Shown: positions 1-9,120 of the stretch, piece by piece
Layout: the number at the start of each line of letters is the position of its first letter
Position numbering within the stretch: the first letter of the stretch is position 1
Source of the DNA: Nitrosomonadaceae bacterium
Lineage (GTDB): Bacteria > Pseudomonadota > Gammaproteobacteria > Burkholderiales > Nitrosomonadaceae
DNA: 52,562 nt
NCBI GenBank assembly: GCA_014237605.1
Contig: JAAZZR010000005.1
Location: 1-52,562, forward strand
Direction: 5' to 3'
Position numbers and translations under genes: made by a program
The notes under the pieces: generated by a model
Databases searched by the model: none
Seen by the model: only the letters and a program-made list of their open reading frames with translations
What the model was told of the DNA's origin: nothing

Positions 1-303
1 GTGACACACCAAATATTTCTGCGGCAGTGGCGCGATGAATGTCTGCTCCCTGCGCCAATGCAAGGTACAGCAGCAGACATTATAAAATTTGCGATGATTT
101 CGGTAAGTGATTGGTTGTTAAGAGATAAGTTAAAATCCAAGCTTATTATGCAGGTTCATGATGAGTTGGTGCTAGAAGTCCCTGAGGGGGAGGTGGAGTT
201 AATAAAAACAGCCTTGCCTACACTTATGGGAAGCGCAGTAAAACTGGATGTACCGCTTCTTGTAGAACTGGGGGTGGGAGAAAATTGGGGAGGTGCACAC
301 TAA
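1..303 (+). CDS. polA: DNA polymerase I, C-terminal fragment (cut by window edge)
   Basis: This is the end of the polymerase domain of DNA polymerase I, the enzyme of Okazaki fragment processing and repair synthesis. From about residue 19 it matches the family well: the APMQGTAADIIK stretch of the fingers and palm, then motif C (VHDELVLEVP) with its catalytic Asp-Glu, and a normal C-terminus. The gene must begin left of the window, so the GTG at base 1 is not its start. The first 18 or so residues (to base 57) fit the family poorly, as if a frameshift or sequence error lay there. The family is certain; the state of the 5' part is not. Confidence 0.8.
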   Translation: MTHQIFLRQWRDECLLPAPMQGTAADIIKFAMISVSDWLLRDKLKSKLIMQVHDELVLEVPEGEVELIKTALPTLMGSAVKLDVPLLVELGVGENWGGAH

Positions 304-456
304 ATAATAAGAATTATTTATAAAGATAAGAGCCATTTTGGAATTTATATTCTGATCTTTTTTCTTGTCAAGAAAGGTATTTTACTTGCTTAAATGGGGA
401 AAATTGCCGTAAAATCACACATTTTTCTGATTAAGCTTCTTATAGGCGATTCAAAT

Positions 457-723
457 ATGGTCATAATTCGACTAGCGCGAGGCGGTGCCAAGAAACGCCC
501 GTTTTTTAATTTGGTGGTAGCGGATTCACGTAATGCCCGTGATGGTAAGTTTATTGAGCGCATTGGTTTCTATAATCCAAGTGCATCAAAGGATGAAGAA
601 GGGTTGCGTGTGAAACTTGACCGGATTATTTATTGGCAATCACAGGGCGCCCAGTTATCTAATACTGTAACAAGGCTTGTCAAGCAATTTGGTGCAAAGC
701 AGAAAGTCACAGCAAGTAGCTGA
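457..723 (+). CDS. rpsP: 30S ribosomal protein S16
   Basis: S16 is an early-assembling small-subunit protein that binds 16S rRNA. The 88-residue product starts [10 protein letters not shown] and contains the family pattern [14 protein letters not shown] followed by ERIGFYNP. The start at 457 is chosen because S16 begins at this methionine; an in-frame ATG at 394 would add 21 unrelated residues. It is the first gene of the conserved rpsP-rimM-trmD-rplS operon, and its stop lies 25 bases before the rimM start chosen here. No strong ribosome binding site is visible, only AGGCG upstream. Confidence 0.95.
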   Translation: MVIIRLARGGAKKRPFFNLVVADSRNARDGKFIERIGFYNPSASKDEEGLRVKLDRIIYWQSQGAQLSNTVTRLVKQFGAKQKVTASS

Positions 724-748
724 TAAGGAAATAAAAACATCTGAACCT

Positions 749-1258
749 ATGGCCGTAATGGGTCGGATTGTTGGTTCCTTTGGGGTATATGGATGGGTTA
801 AGATACTTCCATTCACTGAGTCTGTGAATGGATTGCTTAGTTATCCTATTTGGTGGCTTGGTAATGACGATGGCGAATGGAATGAGATAAAGGTTATCAA
901 GTGTAATGCTCACTCCAAGATATTAATTGCTTTATTGGACCAATGTACTGATCGTACTGCGGCCATGAAACTGAAAAATACGCTGATTGCAATTCCGCGA
1001 AATTATTTGCCAGTATTGTCAGATAGCGGTGAAGACGGTTATTACTGGGAAGATCTTGTTGGGCTGAAAGTAGTTAATCTTCAGGATGAAGAGCTCGGTA
1101 GTGTGGTTGGAATAATTGCATCGTCTAATGATATCCTGCAAGTTCAGAGTTTAAAAGAAGGTGAACGTGAAAGATTGATTCCCTTTATCAATAAAGTAAT
1201 TGTGAAAGTGGATATAGGGACTCACCAGATTATTGTAGATTGGGGGTCGGACTATTAA
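749..1258 (+). CDS. rimM: 16S rRNA processing protein RimM
   Basis: RimM is a 30S maturation factor that binds S19 and the 16S head domain. The N-terminal beta-barrel begins [20 protein letters not shown], and the C-terminal PRC-barrel region includes [13 protein letters not shown] and ERLIPFI. With the ATG at 749 the product has 169 residues, close to the family norm. TTG at 677 or GTG at 692 would give a longer form overlapping rpsP, and neither has a clearly better ribosome binding site, so the start is uncertain. It sits in the rpsP operon and ends 14 bases before trmD. Confidence 0.9.
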   Translation: MAVMGRIVGSFGVYGWVKILPFTESVNGLLSYPIWWLGNDDGEWNEIKVIKCNAHSKILIALLDQCTDRTAAMKLKNTLIAIPRNYLPVLSDSGEDGYYWEDLVGLKVVNLQDEELGSVVGIIASSNDILQVQSLKEGERERLIPFINKVIVKVDIGTHQIIVDWGSDY

Positions 1259-1272
1259 TACTGGAACGGACT

Positions 1273-2070
1273 ATGGTATTTGAATTTGACGTCATTACCT
1301 TGTTTCCAGAAATGTTTGATTCTATAACAAAGTATGGCGTAACTGGCCGTGCAGAGAAGAATAAGATTTATAATTTGCATACGTGGAATCCACGTGATTT
1401 CACTGAAAATATTCACCGTACAGTAGATGATCGTCCTTATGGAGGTGGTCCCGGTATGGTGATGCTAGCTGAACCATTGGAAAAAGCGGTTACAGCAGCT
1501 AAAGCAAGGCAGCTAGCATGCGGGGTTAGTGGGATGAAAGTGGTTTGTCTTTCTCCTCAAGGTAGGACCCTTGACCATAAATTAGTGAAGGAACTTGGGC
1601 AATTGTCGGGGCTAATACTGATTTCTGGTCGTTATGAAGGTATAGATGAGCGTTTGATAAAGAAGCAGGTGGAAGATGAGATTTCCATTGGGGATTATGT
1701 GCTTTCTGGTGGAGAACTTCCCGCGATGGTATTAATTGACTGTTTAGCTCGACAAATACCGGGTGTTTTAGGTGATCCTGAATCAGCAGAACAAGATTCA
1801 TTTGTAGATGGGTTATTAGATTCTCCGCACTATACTCGTCCTGAATTTTATCAGGGGGATATCGTACCGGAAACATTGATGTCGGGGGATCATGATAAAA
1901 TCAGACGTTGGCGCCTACAGCAGGCACTAGGTAGAACTTGGCTTAGGCGCCCAGATTTGTTAGGGATGAAAATTGAGCAAGGCCTAAATACTGAGGAAAA
2001 GGAGTTATTGGAAGAATTTAAGATGGCTTATGAAGCTAATAAGAAAAGAATGAATCAAAGCAAGGAGTAG
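1273..2070 (+). CDS. trmD: tRNA (guanine-37-N1)-methyltransferase
   Basis: TrmD methylates N1 of G37 next to the anticodon of tRNAs that read CNN codons, using S-adenosylmethionine, and so prevents +1 frameshifting. The 265-residue protein starts [13 protein letters not shown] and holds the trefoil-knot SAM site in [11 protein letters not shown] and [18 protein letters not shown]. The catalytic Asp of the family lies in the DSPHYTRP region. The start at 1273 follows a GGAACGG ribosome binding site; an earlier in-frame ATG at 1240 overlaps rimM and adds unrelated residues. The stop is two bases before rplS. Confidence 0.95.
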   Translation: MVFEFDVITLFPEMFDSITKYGVTGRAEKNKIYNLHTWNPRDFTENIHRTVDDRPYGGGPGMVMLAEPLEKAVTAAKARQLACGVSGMKVVCLSPQGRTLDHKLVKELGQLSGLILISGRYEGIDERLIKKQVEDEISIGDYVLSGGELPAMVLIDCLARQIPGVLGDPESAEQDSFVDGLLDSPHYTRPEFYQGDIVPETLMSGDHDKIRRWRLQQALGRTWLRRPDLLGMKIEQGLNTEEKELLEEFKMAYEANKKRMNQSKE

Positions 2071-2072
2071 AA

Positions 2073-2516
2073 ATGAATCTGATTGAACAATTAGAAACAG
2101 AAGAAATTAAACGATTAAATAAGGACATACCAGATTTTTCTTCTGGTGACACTGTTGTTGTTAATGTAAAAGTGGTTGAAGGGGAGCGTAGCCGTATTCA
2201 GGCCTATGAGGGAGTAGTAATATCCAAACGGAATCGGGGCCTTAACTCTGCTTTTACTGTGCGAAAAATATCTAGCGGTGAAGGAGTAGAGCGTACTTTT
2301 CAGACATATTCTCCATTAATTAATAGTATAGAGATTAAACGTTGTGGAGATGTGCGTCGTGCAAAGTTGTATTACCTCAGAGATCGCTCTGGAAAATCAG
2401 CGAGAATAAAAGAAAAACTTCCTGCTCGGTCAGCTGCTAAGAAAGAGGCAGTAAAGAAAGAAGTAAAGAAAGAAGTAAAGAAAGAAGTAAAGAAAGAAGT
2501 AAAGAAAGAAGAGTAG
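2073..2516 (+). CDS. rplS: 50S ribosomal protein L19 with lysine/glutamate repeat tail
   Basis: L19 lies at the interface of the 30S and 50S subunits. The first 115 or so residues are normal: [26 protein letters not shown] and [21 protein letters not shown] basic and acidic tail then follows, ending in five exact VKKE units encoded by five 12-base repeats. Bacterial L19 is usually about 115-130 residues, so the tail makes this 147-residue protein long. AAGGAG lies 8 bases before the ATG. It is the last gene of the operon, followed by a hairpin. Confidence 0.95.
   Translation: MNLIEQLETEEIKRLNKDIPDFSSGDTVVVNVKVVEGERSRIQAYEGVVISKRNRGLNSAFTVRKISSGEGVERTFQTYSPLINSIEIKRCGDVRRAKLYYLRDRSGKSARIKEKLPARSAAKKEAVKKEVKKEVKKEVKKEVKKEE
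2451..2510 (+). repeat. Five tandem 12-base repeats inside rplS
   Basis: The unit GTAAAGAAAGAA occurs five times in a row without a mismatch. Each copy encodes Val-Lys-Lys-Glu in the C-terminal tail of L19. The unit keeps the reading frame, so copy number can change by slippage without breaking the gene. Confidence 0.95.
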
Positions 2517-2544
2517 GTATAGAGCTTAGAAGAAAATTTAAATT

Positions 2545-2572
2545 GATTGGTACAGCTATGGCTGTACCAATC
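2545..2572. terminator. Hairpin between rplS and the convergent cytochrome gene
   Basis: A perfect 12-bp stem (GATTGGTACAGC pairing with GCTGTACCAATC) closes a TATG loop, 29 bases after the rplS stop and 42 bases before the end of the convergent cytochrome c gene. No long T run follows directly in either direction, although on the minus strand a T-rich stretch precedes the hairpin. It probably ends transcripts from one or both sides, but it is not a textbook intrinsic terminator. Confidence 0.6.
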
Positions 2573-2613
2573 TGGTGATAAAAAATTTACTAGAGCTTCA
2601 GGTGTATTGGTTT

Positions 2614-3180
2614 CTAGTCTAATTTGTGTTCTTTCTTTTCTTGACTCTTTCGTTCTATTTCCTTGTACCAAATACCATATATTTCAGTTGGCCAAATTGA
2701 TGTAATCCAGACTATCACATCATCAATTTCTTCATCTGTTAATTTATTACCCCATCCAGGCATGTTCCCGATTTCTGGTGGGCTACCTTCTCGAATTGTT
2801 TTTGTTAGCGTATCTGTTGAGTGGTGCCAAGTGTGGGCGTCACCATTTAGAGGCGGCGGGGGATATTTGCCATCCGGACCCTTCTTACGCCAGCCAGGCT
2901 TAGATTCGCCATTCTGACCATGGCAGTTTGCGCAGTTTGTCTGATAGACAATTTTTCCGCGCTGAACTTTTTCTGAATCTAATTTTCGTACGATTACTGC
3001 ATTCTGTAATGTTTTCTTTGCTTTATCTGCAGTTTTAGATGGCACTGTTTCGGGCGTGGCTGGTGATGATATAGGTTTAGCTAATGACGATATAGGCGTG
3101 ATAAGTAATACAGATGCTATACCTAGCAAAAAATTATGATAGTAATCATCGAATTTATTTAAAGATTTTTCAATACTCAT
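2614..3180 (-). CDS. Class I c-type cytochrome, monohaem, membrane-anchored or secreted
   Basis: This 188-residue protein has a hydrophobic N-terminal segment (about residues 17-33), a Pro/Thr/Lys-rich linker, and one class I cytochrome c domain. CANCH at 83-87 is the covalent haem site, and M140 in GNMPGWG is the likely sixth ligand. The tail is charged. The start overlaps the stop of the upstream DUF411 gene by four bases, so the two are probably co-transcribed and translationally coupled. The partner suggests a periplasmic role linked to copper or redox stress, but this is inference from context; the exact electron partners are unknown. Confidence 0.8.
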   Translation of the reverse strand: MSIEKSLNKFDDYYHNFLLGIASVLLITPISSLAKPISSPATPETVPSKTADKAKKTLQNAVIVRKLDSEKVQRGKIVYQTNCANCHGQNGESKPGWRKKGPDGKYPPPPLNGDAHTWHHSTDTLTKTIREGSPPEIGNMPGWGNKLTDEEIDDVIVWITSIWPTEIYGIWYKEIERKSQEKKEHKLD

Positions 3181-3659
3181 TTTAGCCTCATTACCGATTT
3201 ATTTTTATCAGATGGAAGGTGTCTTTTATATACGCTCACACTTCCTTCTTTATTAATTAAAAGTACGTTATAGGGATTTGGACGAGAACTCTCCATGCCT
3301 GGAGATCCTTTTGGCATTCCGGGAGCTGCAAGCCCGATAGCACTAGGACGTTCTTTAAGGAGCTTTTTAATGTCACTTGCAGGCACATGACCTTCAATAG
3401 CATAACCCTCAACCAGAGATGTATGGCACGACCCAAGTGACGGTCTAATGCCGGCACGTTTTCTTGCCTCCTTATTTCCTATGTTTTTGGTTTCTACAGT
3501 AAAACCATTGGCACGCATATGGTCAACCCATTTTGCACAGCATTTACATTTCGGACTTTTATAGACTTCAACTTTGGTTGCAGCAGCATAAGAAATCATT
3601 CCACATAAGGAAACAGCCAGCATGGATTTTAATAATAATTTGCGAGTTAATAGTTTCAT
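3177..3659 (-). CDS. DUF411 family periplasmic protein (CopG-like, metal-related)
   Basis: The 160-residue protein has an N-terminal signal peptide (hydrophobic part about residues 9-27) followed by a DUF411 domain. The cysteine cluster KSPKCKCCAKW (C38, C40, C41) and a later SCHTSLVEGYAIEGHVPA stretch are typical of that family. Members often lie in copper-resistance clusters and are thought to bind metal. The gene overlaps the following cytochrome c gene by four bases, which suggests a shared task. No regulator or P-type ATPase is adjacent. The family assignment is firm; copper as ligand is inference. Confidence 0.8.
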   Translation of the reverse strand: MKLLTRKLLLKSMLAVSLCGMISYAAATKVEVYKSPKCKCCAKWVDHMRANGFTVETKNIGNKEARKRAGIRPSLGSCHTSLVEGYAIEGHVPASDIKKLLKERPSAIGLAAPGMPKGSPGMESSRPNPYNVLLINKEGSVSVYKRHLPSDKNKSVMRLK

Positions 3660-3914
3660 TTGATTATTTTTCCTTTATGTATTCTGGTTCCTCAGGATAA
3701 TTAAAATTAAGGTGACTGAAAGGTAGGCGCTGTTTTTTTATGGTATTTTTTAATCAGAAAATATGGCCTGCATACTATATATATCAATGAAAATATCTTC
3801 TCTTAGTATACCAAGTATCAGCTGTCCTTTAAGTTTATTAGATTAATAATTGTTAAAATAAGTTCCCTATCCAATGATGGTGAGAATAAATACAATTATT
3901 TATTCTACAAAAAA

Positions 3915-4487
3915 TCAAAATAATTGATAAATATCCCGCTGTAGCCCTGTTGTAACCATTAGTAATAATTGAATAATTATTAGAACAAATATTGGTGACA
4001 GGTCAATGTTGCCGACAGGCCGTATTCGCTCCCTGAAGATCCTTAAAAATGGTCTAGTAAAGCTGGCAAGCAGTGGGGTCATTGGATTCTGTGGGCTAAA
4101 CCATGATAGTACGGCTTGTCCTATTATTGCTACCATCACAATGTGAAAAGTTGTTTTAATGATTTCTACGAATGCTAGCAACATAAGTGCCATAGTTGTT
4201 GTAGCTATATCTGAGCTAAAATTATTTGCTTGTAGTTTGTATATTCCTGCTATTAAGATAAATTGAGTAAGCCATGCTAATAATAGTGTGGAGAGATTGA
4301 TGCCTTTATATCCGGGAGTAAATCTGCTAGTAGGGCGGACGATGAAATCAGTAAGGGCGACAAGGAAATGTGATACTGGGTTGTGGTAGGGTATATTTAT
4401 CAACTGCATATAGAATCGTAGTAATAGTGCAAGTGACAATAACCCTAGTACTGTATTGAATATAAAAATTAAAATTTGATCTAGCAC
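3915..4487 (-). CDS. yggT: YggT family membrane protein
   Basis: The protein has 190 residues and two YGGT repeats. Each ends in a short polar segment, FIVRPTSRFTPG (about residue 49) and FTRPFLRIFRERIRP (about 145), followed by hydrophobic helices, so four or more membrane segments are expected. YggT proteins have been linked to osmotic tolerance and to cell-envelope or division functions, but the molecular activity is not settled. It starts 34 bases after the proC stop on the same strand, an association seen in many proteobacteria. Confidence 0.85.
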   Translation of the reverse strand: MLDQILIFIFNTVLGLLSLALLLRFYMQLINIPYHNPVSHFLVALTDFIVRPTSRFTPGYKGINLSTLLLAWLTQFILIAGIYKLQANNFSSDIATTTMALMLLAFVEIIKTTFHIVMVAIIGQAVLSWFSPQNPMTPLLASFTRPFLRIFRERIRPVGNIDLSPIFVLIIIQLLLMVTTGLQRDIYQLF

Positions 4488-4521
4488 GCATCTTCCTAGT
4501 AGAAATTAGTCAGTTCCTGGT

Positions 4522-5334
4522 TTATTTATTGCTAAACTCATTCCCGATCTCTTCTGAACGTTTATGTGCAGAATGAATCGCACGTATTATTTTTTTATCG
4601 GTCTCAGCATTCTCCATTGCTTTTATCCCATATGCGGTAGTTCCGTTCTTTGAAGTTACTTTTGCTCTTAATGTAGCTGGACTTTCTTTACGAATGCTTA
4701 CTAATTTAGCTGCTCCAAGAAAAGTCTCTAGGCTTAATTGGTGAGATTGAATATCATTTAACCCTAATTCTCTGCCGGCCTGCTCCATTGCCTCCATGAA
4801 ATAGAAAATATAAGCTGGTCCACTTCCGGATATAGCAGTGACGGCATCTAATTGCTCCTCATGCTCAACCCATAATACTGAACCCACCGCTTTTATTATA
4901 GTTTCAGCGCTATGTCTTTCTTCTGCGCTTACTTTAGGCAACGCAAATAGTCCTGTAATTGCTGCACGGACCAATGCTGGGGTATTTGGCATGGACCGTA
5001 TTACTTGTGTATAACCGCTCAGCCAGCGACAGATTTCTTTGGTCCGTATGCCGGCAACGACAGAAATAATCAAATGAGCTTTTAGGAGTGGTGCAAGATC
5101 CTGCGCCACAGATGGGAGTTGATGTGGCTTTATAGCAAGTAGAATAATATTACTATCAGCTATTCCATCAGCAAGATTCTCCGTTACCGTTACCTTATAT
5201 TCTTCTTTTATTTTTTTTCGAGTCTCAGGATTAATGTCAACAACACATATTTGTGCGGCCGAATAGCCCTGTTGTATTAGTCCGCCAATCAAAGCTTCGG
5301 CCATATTGCCTCCGCCAATGAAGGTTACATTCAT
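4522..5334 (-). CDS. proC: Pyrroline-5-carboxylate reductase
   Basis: ProC reduces 1-pyrroline-5-carboxylate to proline with NAD(P)H, the last step of proline synthesis. The 270-residue protein starts with a Rossmann motif, FIGGGNMAEALIGGL. It contains the family stretches RSMPNTPALV, AVTAISGSGPAYIFYFMEA and, near the end, SKNGTTAYGIKAMEN. Length and motifs are normal for a complete, active enzyme. yggT follows on the same strand. Confidence 0.95.
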   Translation of the reverse strand: MNVTFIGGGNMAEALIGGLIQQGYSAAQICVVDINPETRKKIKEEYKVTVTENLADGIADSNIILLAIKPHQLPSVAQDLAPLLKAHLIISVVAGIRTKEICRWLSGYTQVIRSMPNTPALVRAAITGLFALPKVSAEERHSAETIIKAVGSVLWVEHEEQLDAVTAISGSGPAYIFYFMEAMEQAGRELGLNDIQSHQLSLETFLGAAKLVSIRKESPATLRAKVTSKNGTTAYGIKAMENAETDKKIIRAIHSAHKRSEEIGNEFSNK

Positions 5335-5459
5335 ATTAATCCCTAGATAGTGTAATTTAAGGCTAAATAATAGCTTAAGCTAGGATACTTTATAGAACTT
5401 ATCATTAAAAGTATTTATCGGAGAATTTAAGGGCATTTGTATTCTCATTAGCCGATTGA

Positions 5460-6275
5460 TTATTTTTGACAATTTGGGCAATAAAAACTTGAGCGTTGCC
5501 CTTGCTTAATCTGCTTAATGACATTTTCACATTTTAGACACGGTTTGCCAGTGCGTTGATACACCAAATATTGTTGTTGGAAATAACCTTGACTATTATC
5601 ACTATGAACAAAATTACTTATACTACTTCCACCTGCATTAATAGCAAGCTCAAGTGTTTTCTTTATGGCTGTAACCATTATAGTATAACGATTTAGACCT
5701 ACTTTACATGCGGCCGTTTTTGGATTGATGCCGGCACGAAAAAGAGCTTCATTCGCATAAATGTTACCTACCCCGACGACGATACGGTTATTCATTAGAG
5801 TCTCTTTAATGCTGGCGCCTCGGTTACGCGTATTTTTATATAGTAGGGTTCCATTAAACGCTTCACTAAGTGGCTCAGGCCCAAGATGAGCCAAAAGCCA
5901 GTGACACAAAACATCATCTGTTGTCCACAGCACCGCACCAAAGCGCCTGGGGTCTCTTAGGCGCAGGGTCATGCCGTTATCAAGAATCAGGTCAAAATGG
6001 TCATGCTTTTGTGGAGGTATTCCAATATGTTGAACTAGCAAACTACCGGACATTCCTAGGTGTAGAATTAATGTACCTTCACTACAATCAATAAGGAGAT
6101 ATTTCCCACGTCGTGTTACTGAGGAAATTTTAAGTCCTGTTAATGTATTTTCTAGATCATCAGGTATAGGCCAGCGTAAACGAGGGTTTCGTACAATGAC
6201 ATTAGTGACATATTGTTTTACAAGATAAGGTTCAATACTTCGACAGGTAACTTCAACTTCAGGTAATTCCGGCAT
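5460..6275 (-). CDS. mutM: Formamidopyrimidine-DNA glycosylase
   Basis: MutM (Fpg) removes 8-oxoguanine and ring-opened purines and cuts the abasic site. After the initiator Met, the mature N-terminus is the catalytic Pro followed by Glu (PELPEVEV). The conserved lysine lies in TRRGKYLLI, the helix-two-turn-helix region contains [13 protein letters not shown], and the C-terminal zinc finger has CLKC and CPNC pairs. At 271 residues it is complete. It stands alone on the minus strand with a 400-base gap upstream that separates it from a divergent lipoprotein gene. Confidence 0.95.
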   Translation of the reverse strand: MPELPEVEVTCRSIEPYLVKQYVTNVIVRNPRLRWPIPDDLENTLTGLKISSVTRRGKYLLIDCSEGTLILHLGMSGSLLVQHIGIPPQKHDHFDLILDNGMTLRLRDPRRFGAVLWTTDDVLCHWLLAHLGPEPLSEAFNGTLLYKNTRNRGASIKETLMNNRIVVGVGNIYANEALFRAGINPKTAACKVGLNRYTIMVTAIKKTLELAINAGGSSISNFVHSDNSQGYFQQQYLVYQRTGKPCLKCENVIKQIKQGQRSSFYCPNCQK

Positions 6276-6684
6276 CCTTATTCCTATAAAAAAGAGTCTA
6301 TTATGGTAGGGAAATTTCTGATTAATTCTTAGTTAAGCATATTAATTTTCTTGGAATTTCCGATTTATAAAACAGTTTATGAGAGTGATACTGAAGCCTA
6401 GATTGGTATTGTCCAGATGAATCGTAGTAGAAAAATATCCGTTACTAATTACTAAAATACATTATTTTCCATACATATAACTATTATGTCTTATTATTTA
6501 CTTATCAGATAAGTAAATCTATAGTTTTAGGCTTGTAGTAAAAACAAGAAAAAATGAAAAAATTGTAAGGAACCTTTAGTTCTATAAAATAGTCTACTTG
6601 TGATGAATGTAAAATATACCTAATATAGGTCATTAATTAAATTCTGTCTTTGTACTTTATAACAATTATTGCTTGGATCTATAC
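6276..6684. promoter_or_regulatory. Divergent intergenic region with a long inverted repeat
   Basis: This AT-rich 409-base region separates mutM from the divergent TPR lipoprotein gene and should hold promoters for both. The most obvious element is a near-gapless inverted repeat at 6496-6518: arms ATTTACTTATC and GATAAGTAAAT around a single A. It could be an operator or a small hairpin. No RNA gene or convincing small reading frame was seen. Confidence 0.4.
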
Positions 6685-8406
6685 ATGAATTTTAAACTTC
6701 TTGGTTTATTGTTTTCTTTTTTTCTTGTTTCCTGCGCACAGCTCTCGGAGAGAGCTGTAGTTGAGGTAGATAAACAGAAAGAACAGGAAAGTAAAGTTGA
6801 ACAATTAAACCTCCCTAAGCAGGAACTTACTGCTCCGATGCTGTTTGATTTTTTAATGGGAGAGACAGCCTTTCAACGTGGGAATCGAGATGTTGCTTCA
6901 GGAAGTTATCTAAGATTAGCAAAGACTACTCGAGATCCACGTATTGCGCAGCGTGCAACTGAGGTTGCACTTCTTTCACGAAAACCTATACAGGCTTTGA
7001 GTGCCGCCAAGATTTGGGTAGAGCTTGATTCAGACTCGATACTTGCACACCAGACCATAGCGGCACTATTGGTAAGTAGCAATAGACTAGATGAAGCCCA
7101 AGTTTATCTAGATAGGCTGTTAGATCTGGAAGGTGATGCTGCTAAATTTTTTATGCAGCTGAACAATCTATTGGCACGTAGCGCTAACAAGATTGAAACG
7201 CTCCAACTTGTGCAGCAATTTGCGAAGCCTTACTCTCAAGTGCCTGAAGCTCATTTTGCTATAGCTCAGGCCGCATCACTTGCAGGTCAGTTTGAAACAG
7301 CGAGGCAAGAGATGGAGCTGGCACTTACTTTGCGTCCAGATTGGGAGATGGCTGCAATTTATAACGGACGCCTACTGCGTCATCATGTTTCAAGTGAAAG
7401 TGCAATAGAGTTTTATGAGAGCTATCTTAAGGTTAATCCTAAGGCTAATAAGGCACGTATCGCTTTTGCTCAGATGTTAGTAGCAGAGAAAAATTTCACC
7501 ATGGCTCGTGGTCAGTTCAAGCAGCTTTTAGCTCAGAATTCAGGAGATGCGAATGTTGCTATAGCTGTGGGATTGCTCTCAATAGAACTGCGTGATTTTT
7601 ATGCTGCTGAAGAAAGCTTTAAAAAAGCACTGGAGCTTGGATATAAAGATTTAAATACGATACGTTTTTATTTGGCTAGTATATATGCACAAACCAATCG
7701 GCTTGATAAGGCTATGGAATCATTTCGTTCAGTAGTCAGAGGAAAACAGTTTTTAACAGCACAAATTAGATACGCCTATTTACTTTCTAAACAGGGGAAA
7801 TTGAGCAAAGCTCGCGAGCATTTGCAGAAACTGCCAGTAAAAAATGATCAGGAACGCTCCCTTTTAATAGTCACCGAAGCAGAATTTCTTCGTGAAGCTG
7901 GTGCGCATCAGAAGGTATTTGATTTACTTAGTAATGGTTTAAAGAAATTACCTAGCCATCCGGAGCTATTATATGATCGTGCTATGGCTGCAGGCCAGAT
8001 TGGTAAAAATGATATATTAGAGAAAGATTTACGCAAATTGATTCAGTTAAGACCAGGCCATGCTCATGCTCACAATGCTCTTGGATATAGCTTTGCAGAG
8101 AGTGGCAATCGCCTACCGGAAGCACTTAAATTAATTGAAAAAGCTATTAAACTTTCTCCAGGTGATCCCTACATTATAGACAGCTTGGGTTGGGTACATT
8201 ACCGAATGGGTAATCTTAATAAGGGAATAAGTTATCTTAAGCAAGCCTTTCAGATTAAATCTGATCCAGAGATCGCAGCCCACTTAGGAGAAGTTCTGTG
8301 GATGCAAGGAACCAAGGAAGATGCAAAAGAAATTTGGCGCTCTACTATCAGAGACTATCCAGATAATGAAGTGTTGCTCAATATCATGAAAAAATTCATG
8401 CCTTAG
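6685..8406 (+). CDS. TPR-repeat lipoprotein
   Basis: The 573-residue protein begins with a lipoprotein signal: hydrophobic residues 4-15, then LVSC, so the Cys at about 17 would be lipidated. The rest is a series of helical tetratricopeptide repeats, clearest in the last 150 residues (GHAHAHNALGYSFAESGNRLPEALKLI and following; longer than quoted in one piece). The start at 6685 is preferred over TTG 6673 because it gives a compact signal peptide. Proteins of this kind precede lolB in several betaproteobacteria. A scaffold or adaptor role at the outer membrane is likely; partners are unknown. Confidence 0.8.
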   Translation: MNFKLLGLLFSFFLVSCAQLSERAVVEVDKQKEQESKVEQLNLPKQELTAPMLFDFLMGETAFQRGNRDVASGSYLRLAKTTRDPRIAQRATEVALLSRKPIQALSAAKIWVELDSDSILAHQTIAALLVSSNRLDEAQVYLDRLLDLEGDAAKFFMQLNNLLARSANKIETLQLVQQFAKPYSQVPEAHFAIAQAASLAGQFETARQEMELALTLRPDWEMAAIYNGRLLRHHVSSESAIEFYESYLKVNPKANKARIAFAQMLVAEKNFTMARGQFKQLLAQNSGDANVAIAVGLLSIELRDFYAAEESFKKALELGYKDLNTIRFYLASIYAQTNRLDKAMESFRSVVRGKQFLTAQIRYAYLLSKQGKLSKAREHLQKLPVKNDQERSLLIVTEAEFLREAGAHQKVFDLLSNGLKKLPSHPELLYDRAMAAGQIGKNDILEKDLRKLIQLRPGHAHAHNALGYSFAESGNRLPEALKLIEKAIKLSPGDPYIIDSLGWVHYRMGNLNKGISYLKQAFQIKSDPEIAAHLGEVLWMQGTKEDAKEIWRSTIRDYPDNEVLLNIMKKFMP

Positions 8407-8422
8407 AGTTAACGTCTGTAAA

Positions 8423-9091
8423 ATGATAACAAAATTTGTTGGGACGCATCCTTCTCGTAATTTTCAGCTACTGTTACCTGATAAAGGAAGATTGTATTTT
8501 TTTCTATACCCGTTCGTTTTCTCTATATGCTTTTTGCTTGTAGGTTGCGCATCATTTGTTTTTAAATCCTCTGTTGTAGAGACAAGAATAATTGAGGCAG
8601 GAGGAATTACACCATCCGTAGATTTTGGATTTATGGGTAGGGTTTTAGTAAAAGGAGGAGATAAGGGTTTCTCTGGCGGGATACGTTGGAGCCATGACAA
8701 CACCGTTGATAACATTCATCTCCTCTCTCCTTTTGGGCAGGTAGTAGCGGAGATAAAGAGTAGTGAGGGGGTTGCTTTACTTACAACTTCGGAACAAAGA
8801 ATTTATCGCGCTACAAATGTTGAGAATCTTATTAAAAAGGTGTTGGGATGGAGACTACCTATTTTAGGCCTGCAATATTGGGTGCGAGGTGTAAATGCAC
8901 CTAAAACAGAATCGGAGATAGACAGAGATACAGATGGACGTATTATAGGTATTCGGCAAGACGGATGGATGATTATATATACAAGCTATTTTCCTTTAAA
9001 ATTAATAAAAACAGAGCGGCCTAGAGTGCTAGTACTAGAACGTAGTAATCTTAAAATTAAATTAGTAATAGATAACTGGGAGGCTAAATAG
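8423..9091 (+). CDS. lolB: Outer-membrane lipoprotein localisation protein LolB
   Basis: LolB accepts lipoproteins from the carrier LolA and inserts them in the outer membrane. A hydrophobic stretch ending LVGC (Cys 42) is a lipobox. The following domain shows family features: FMGRVLVKGGDKGFSGGIRW, LLSPFGQVVAEI, and a C-terminal segment on hydrophobic substrates with FPLKLI. The 41-residue signal is long; TTG at 8492, preceded by AAGGA, would shorten it to a more usual size. The gene lies 16 bases after the TPR gene and 29 before ispE, a standard betaproteobacterial order. Confidence 0.85.
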   Translation: MITKFVGTHPSRNFQLLLPDKGRLYFFLYPFVFSICFLLVGCASFVFKSSVVETRIIEAGGITPSVDFGFMGRVLVKGGDKGFSGGIRWSHDNTVDNIHLLSPFGQVVAEIKSSEGVALLTTSEQRIYRATNVENLIKKVLGWRLPILGLQYWVRGVNAPKTESEIDRDTDGRIIGIRQDGWMIIYTSYFPLKLIKTERPRVLVLERSNLKIKLVIDNWEAK

Positions 9092-9120
9092 CTTTCTTAT
9101 TAAATGTAGCTATTTAATTC

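Noticed and set aside
2373..2671. Minus-strand frame across the rplS tail with repeated FFTS
   Set aside because: It is the antisense reading of the VKKE repeats and runs into the terminator hairpin.
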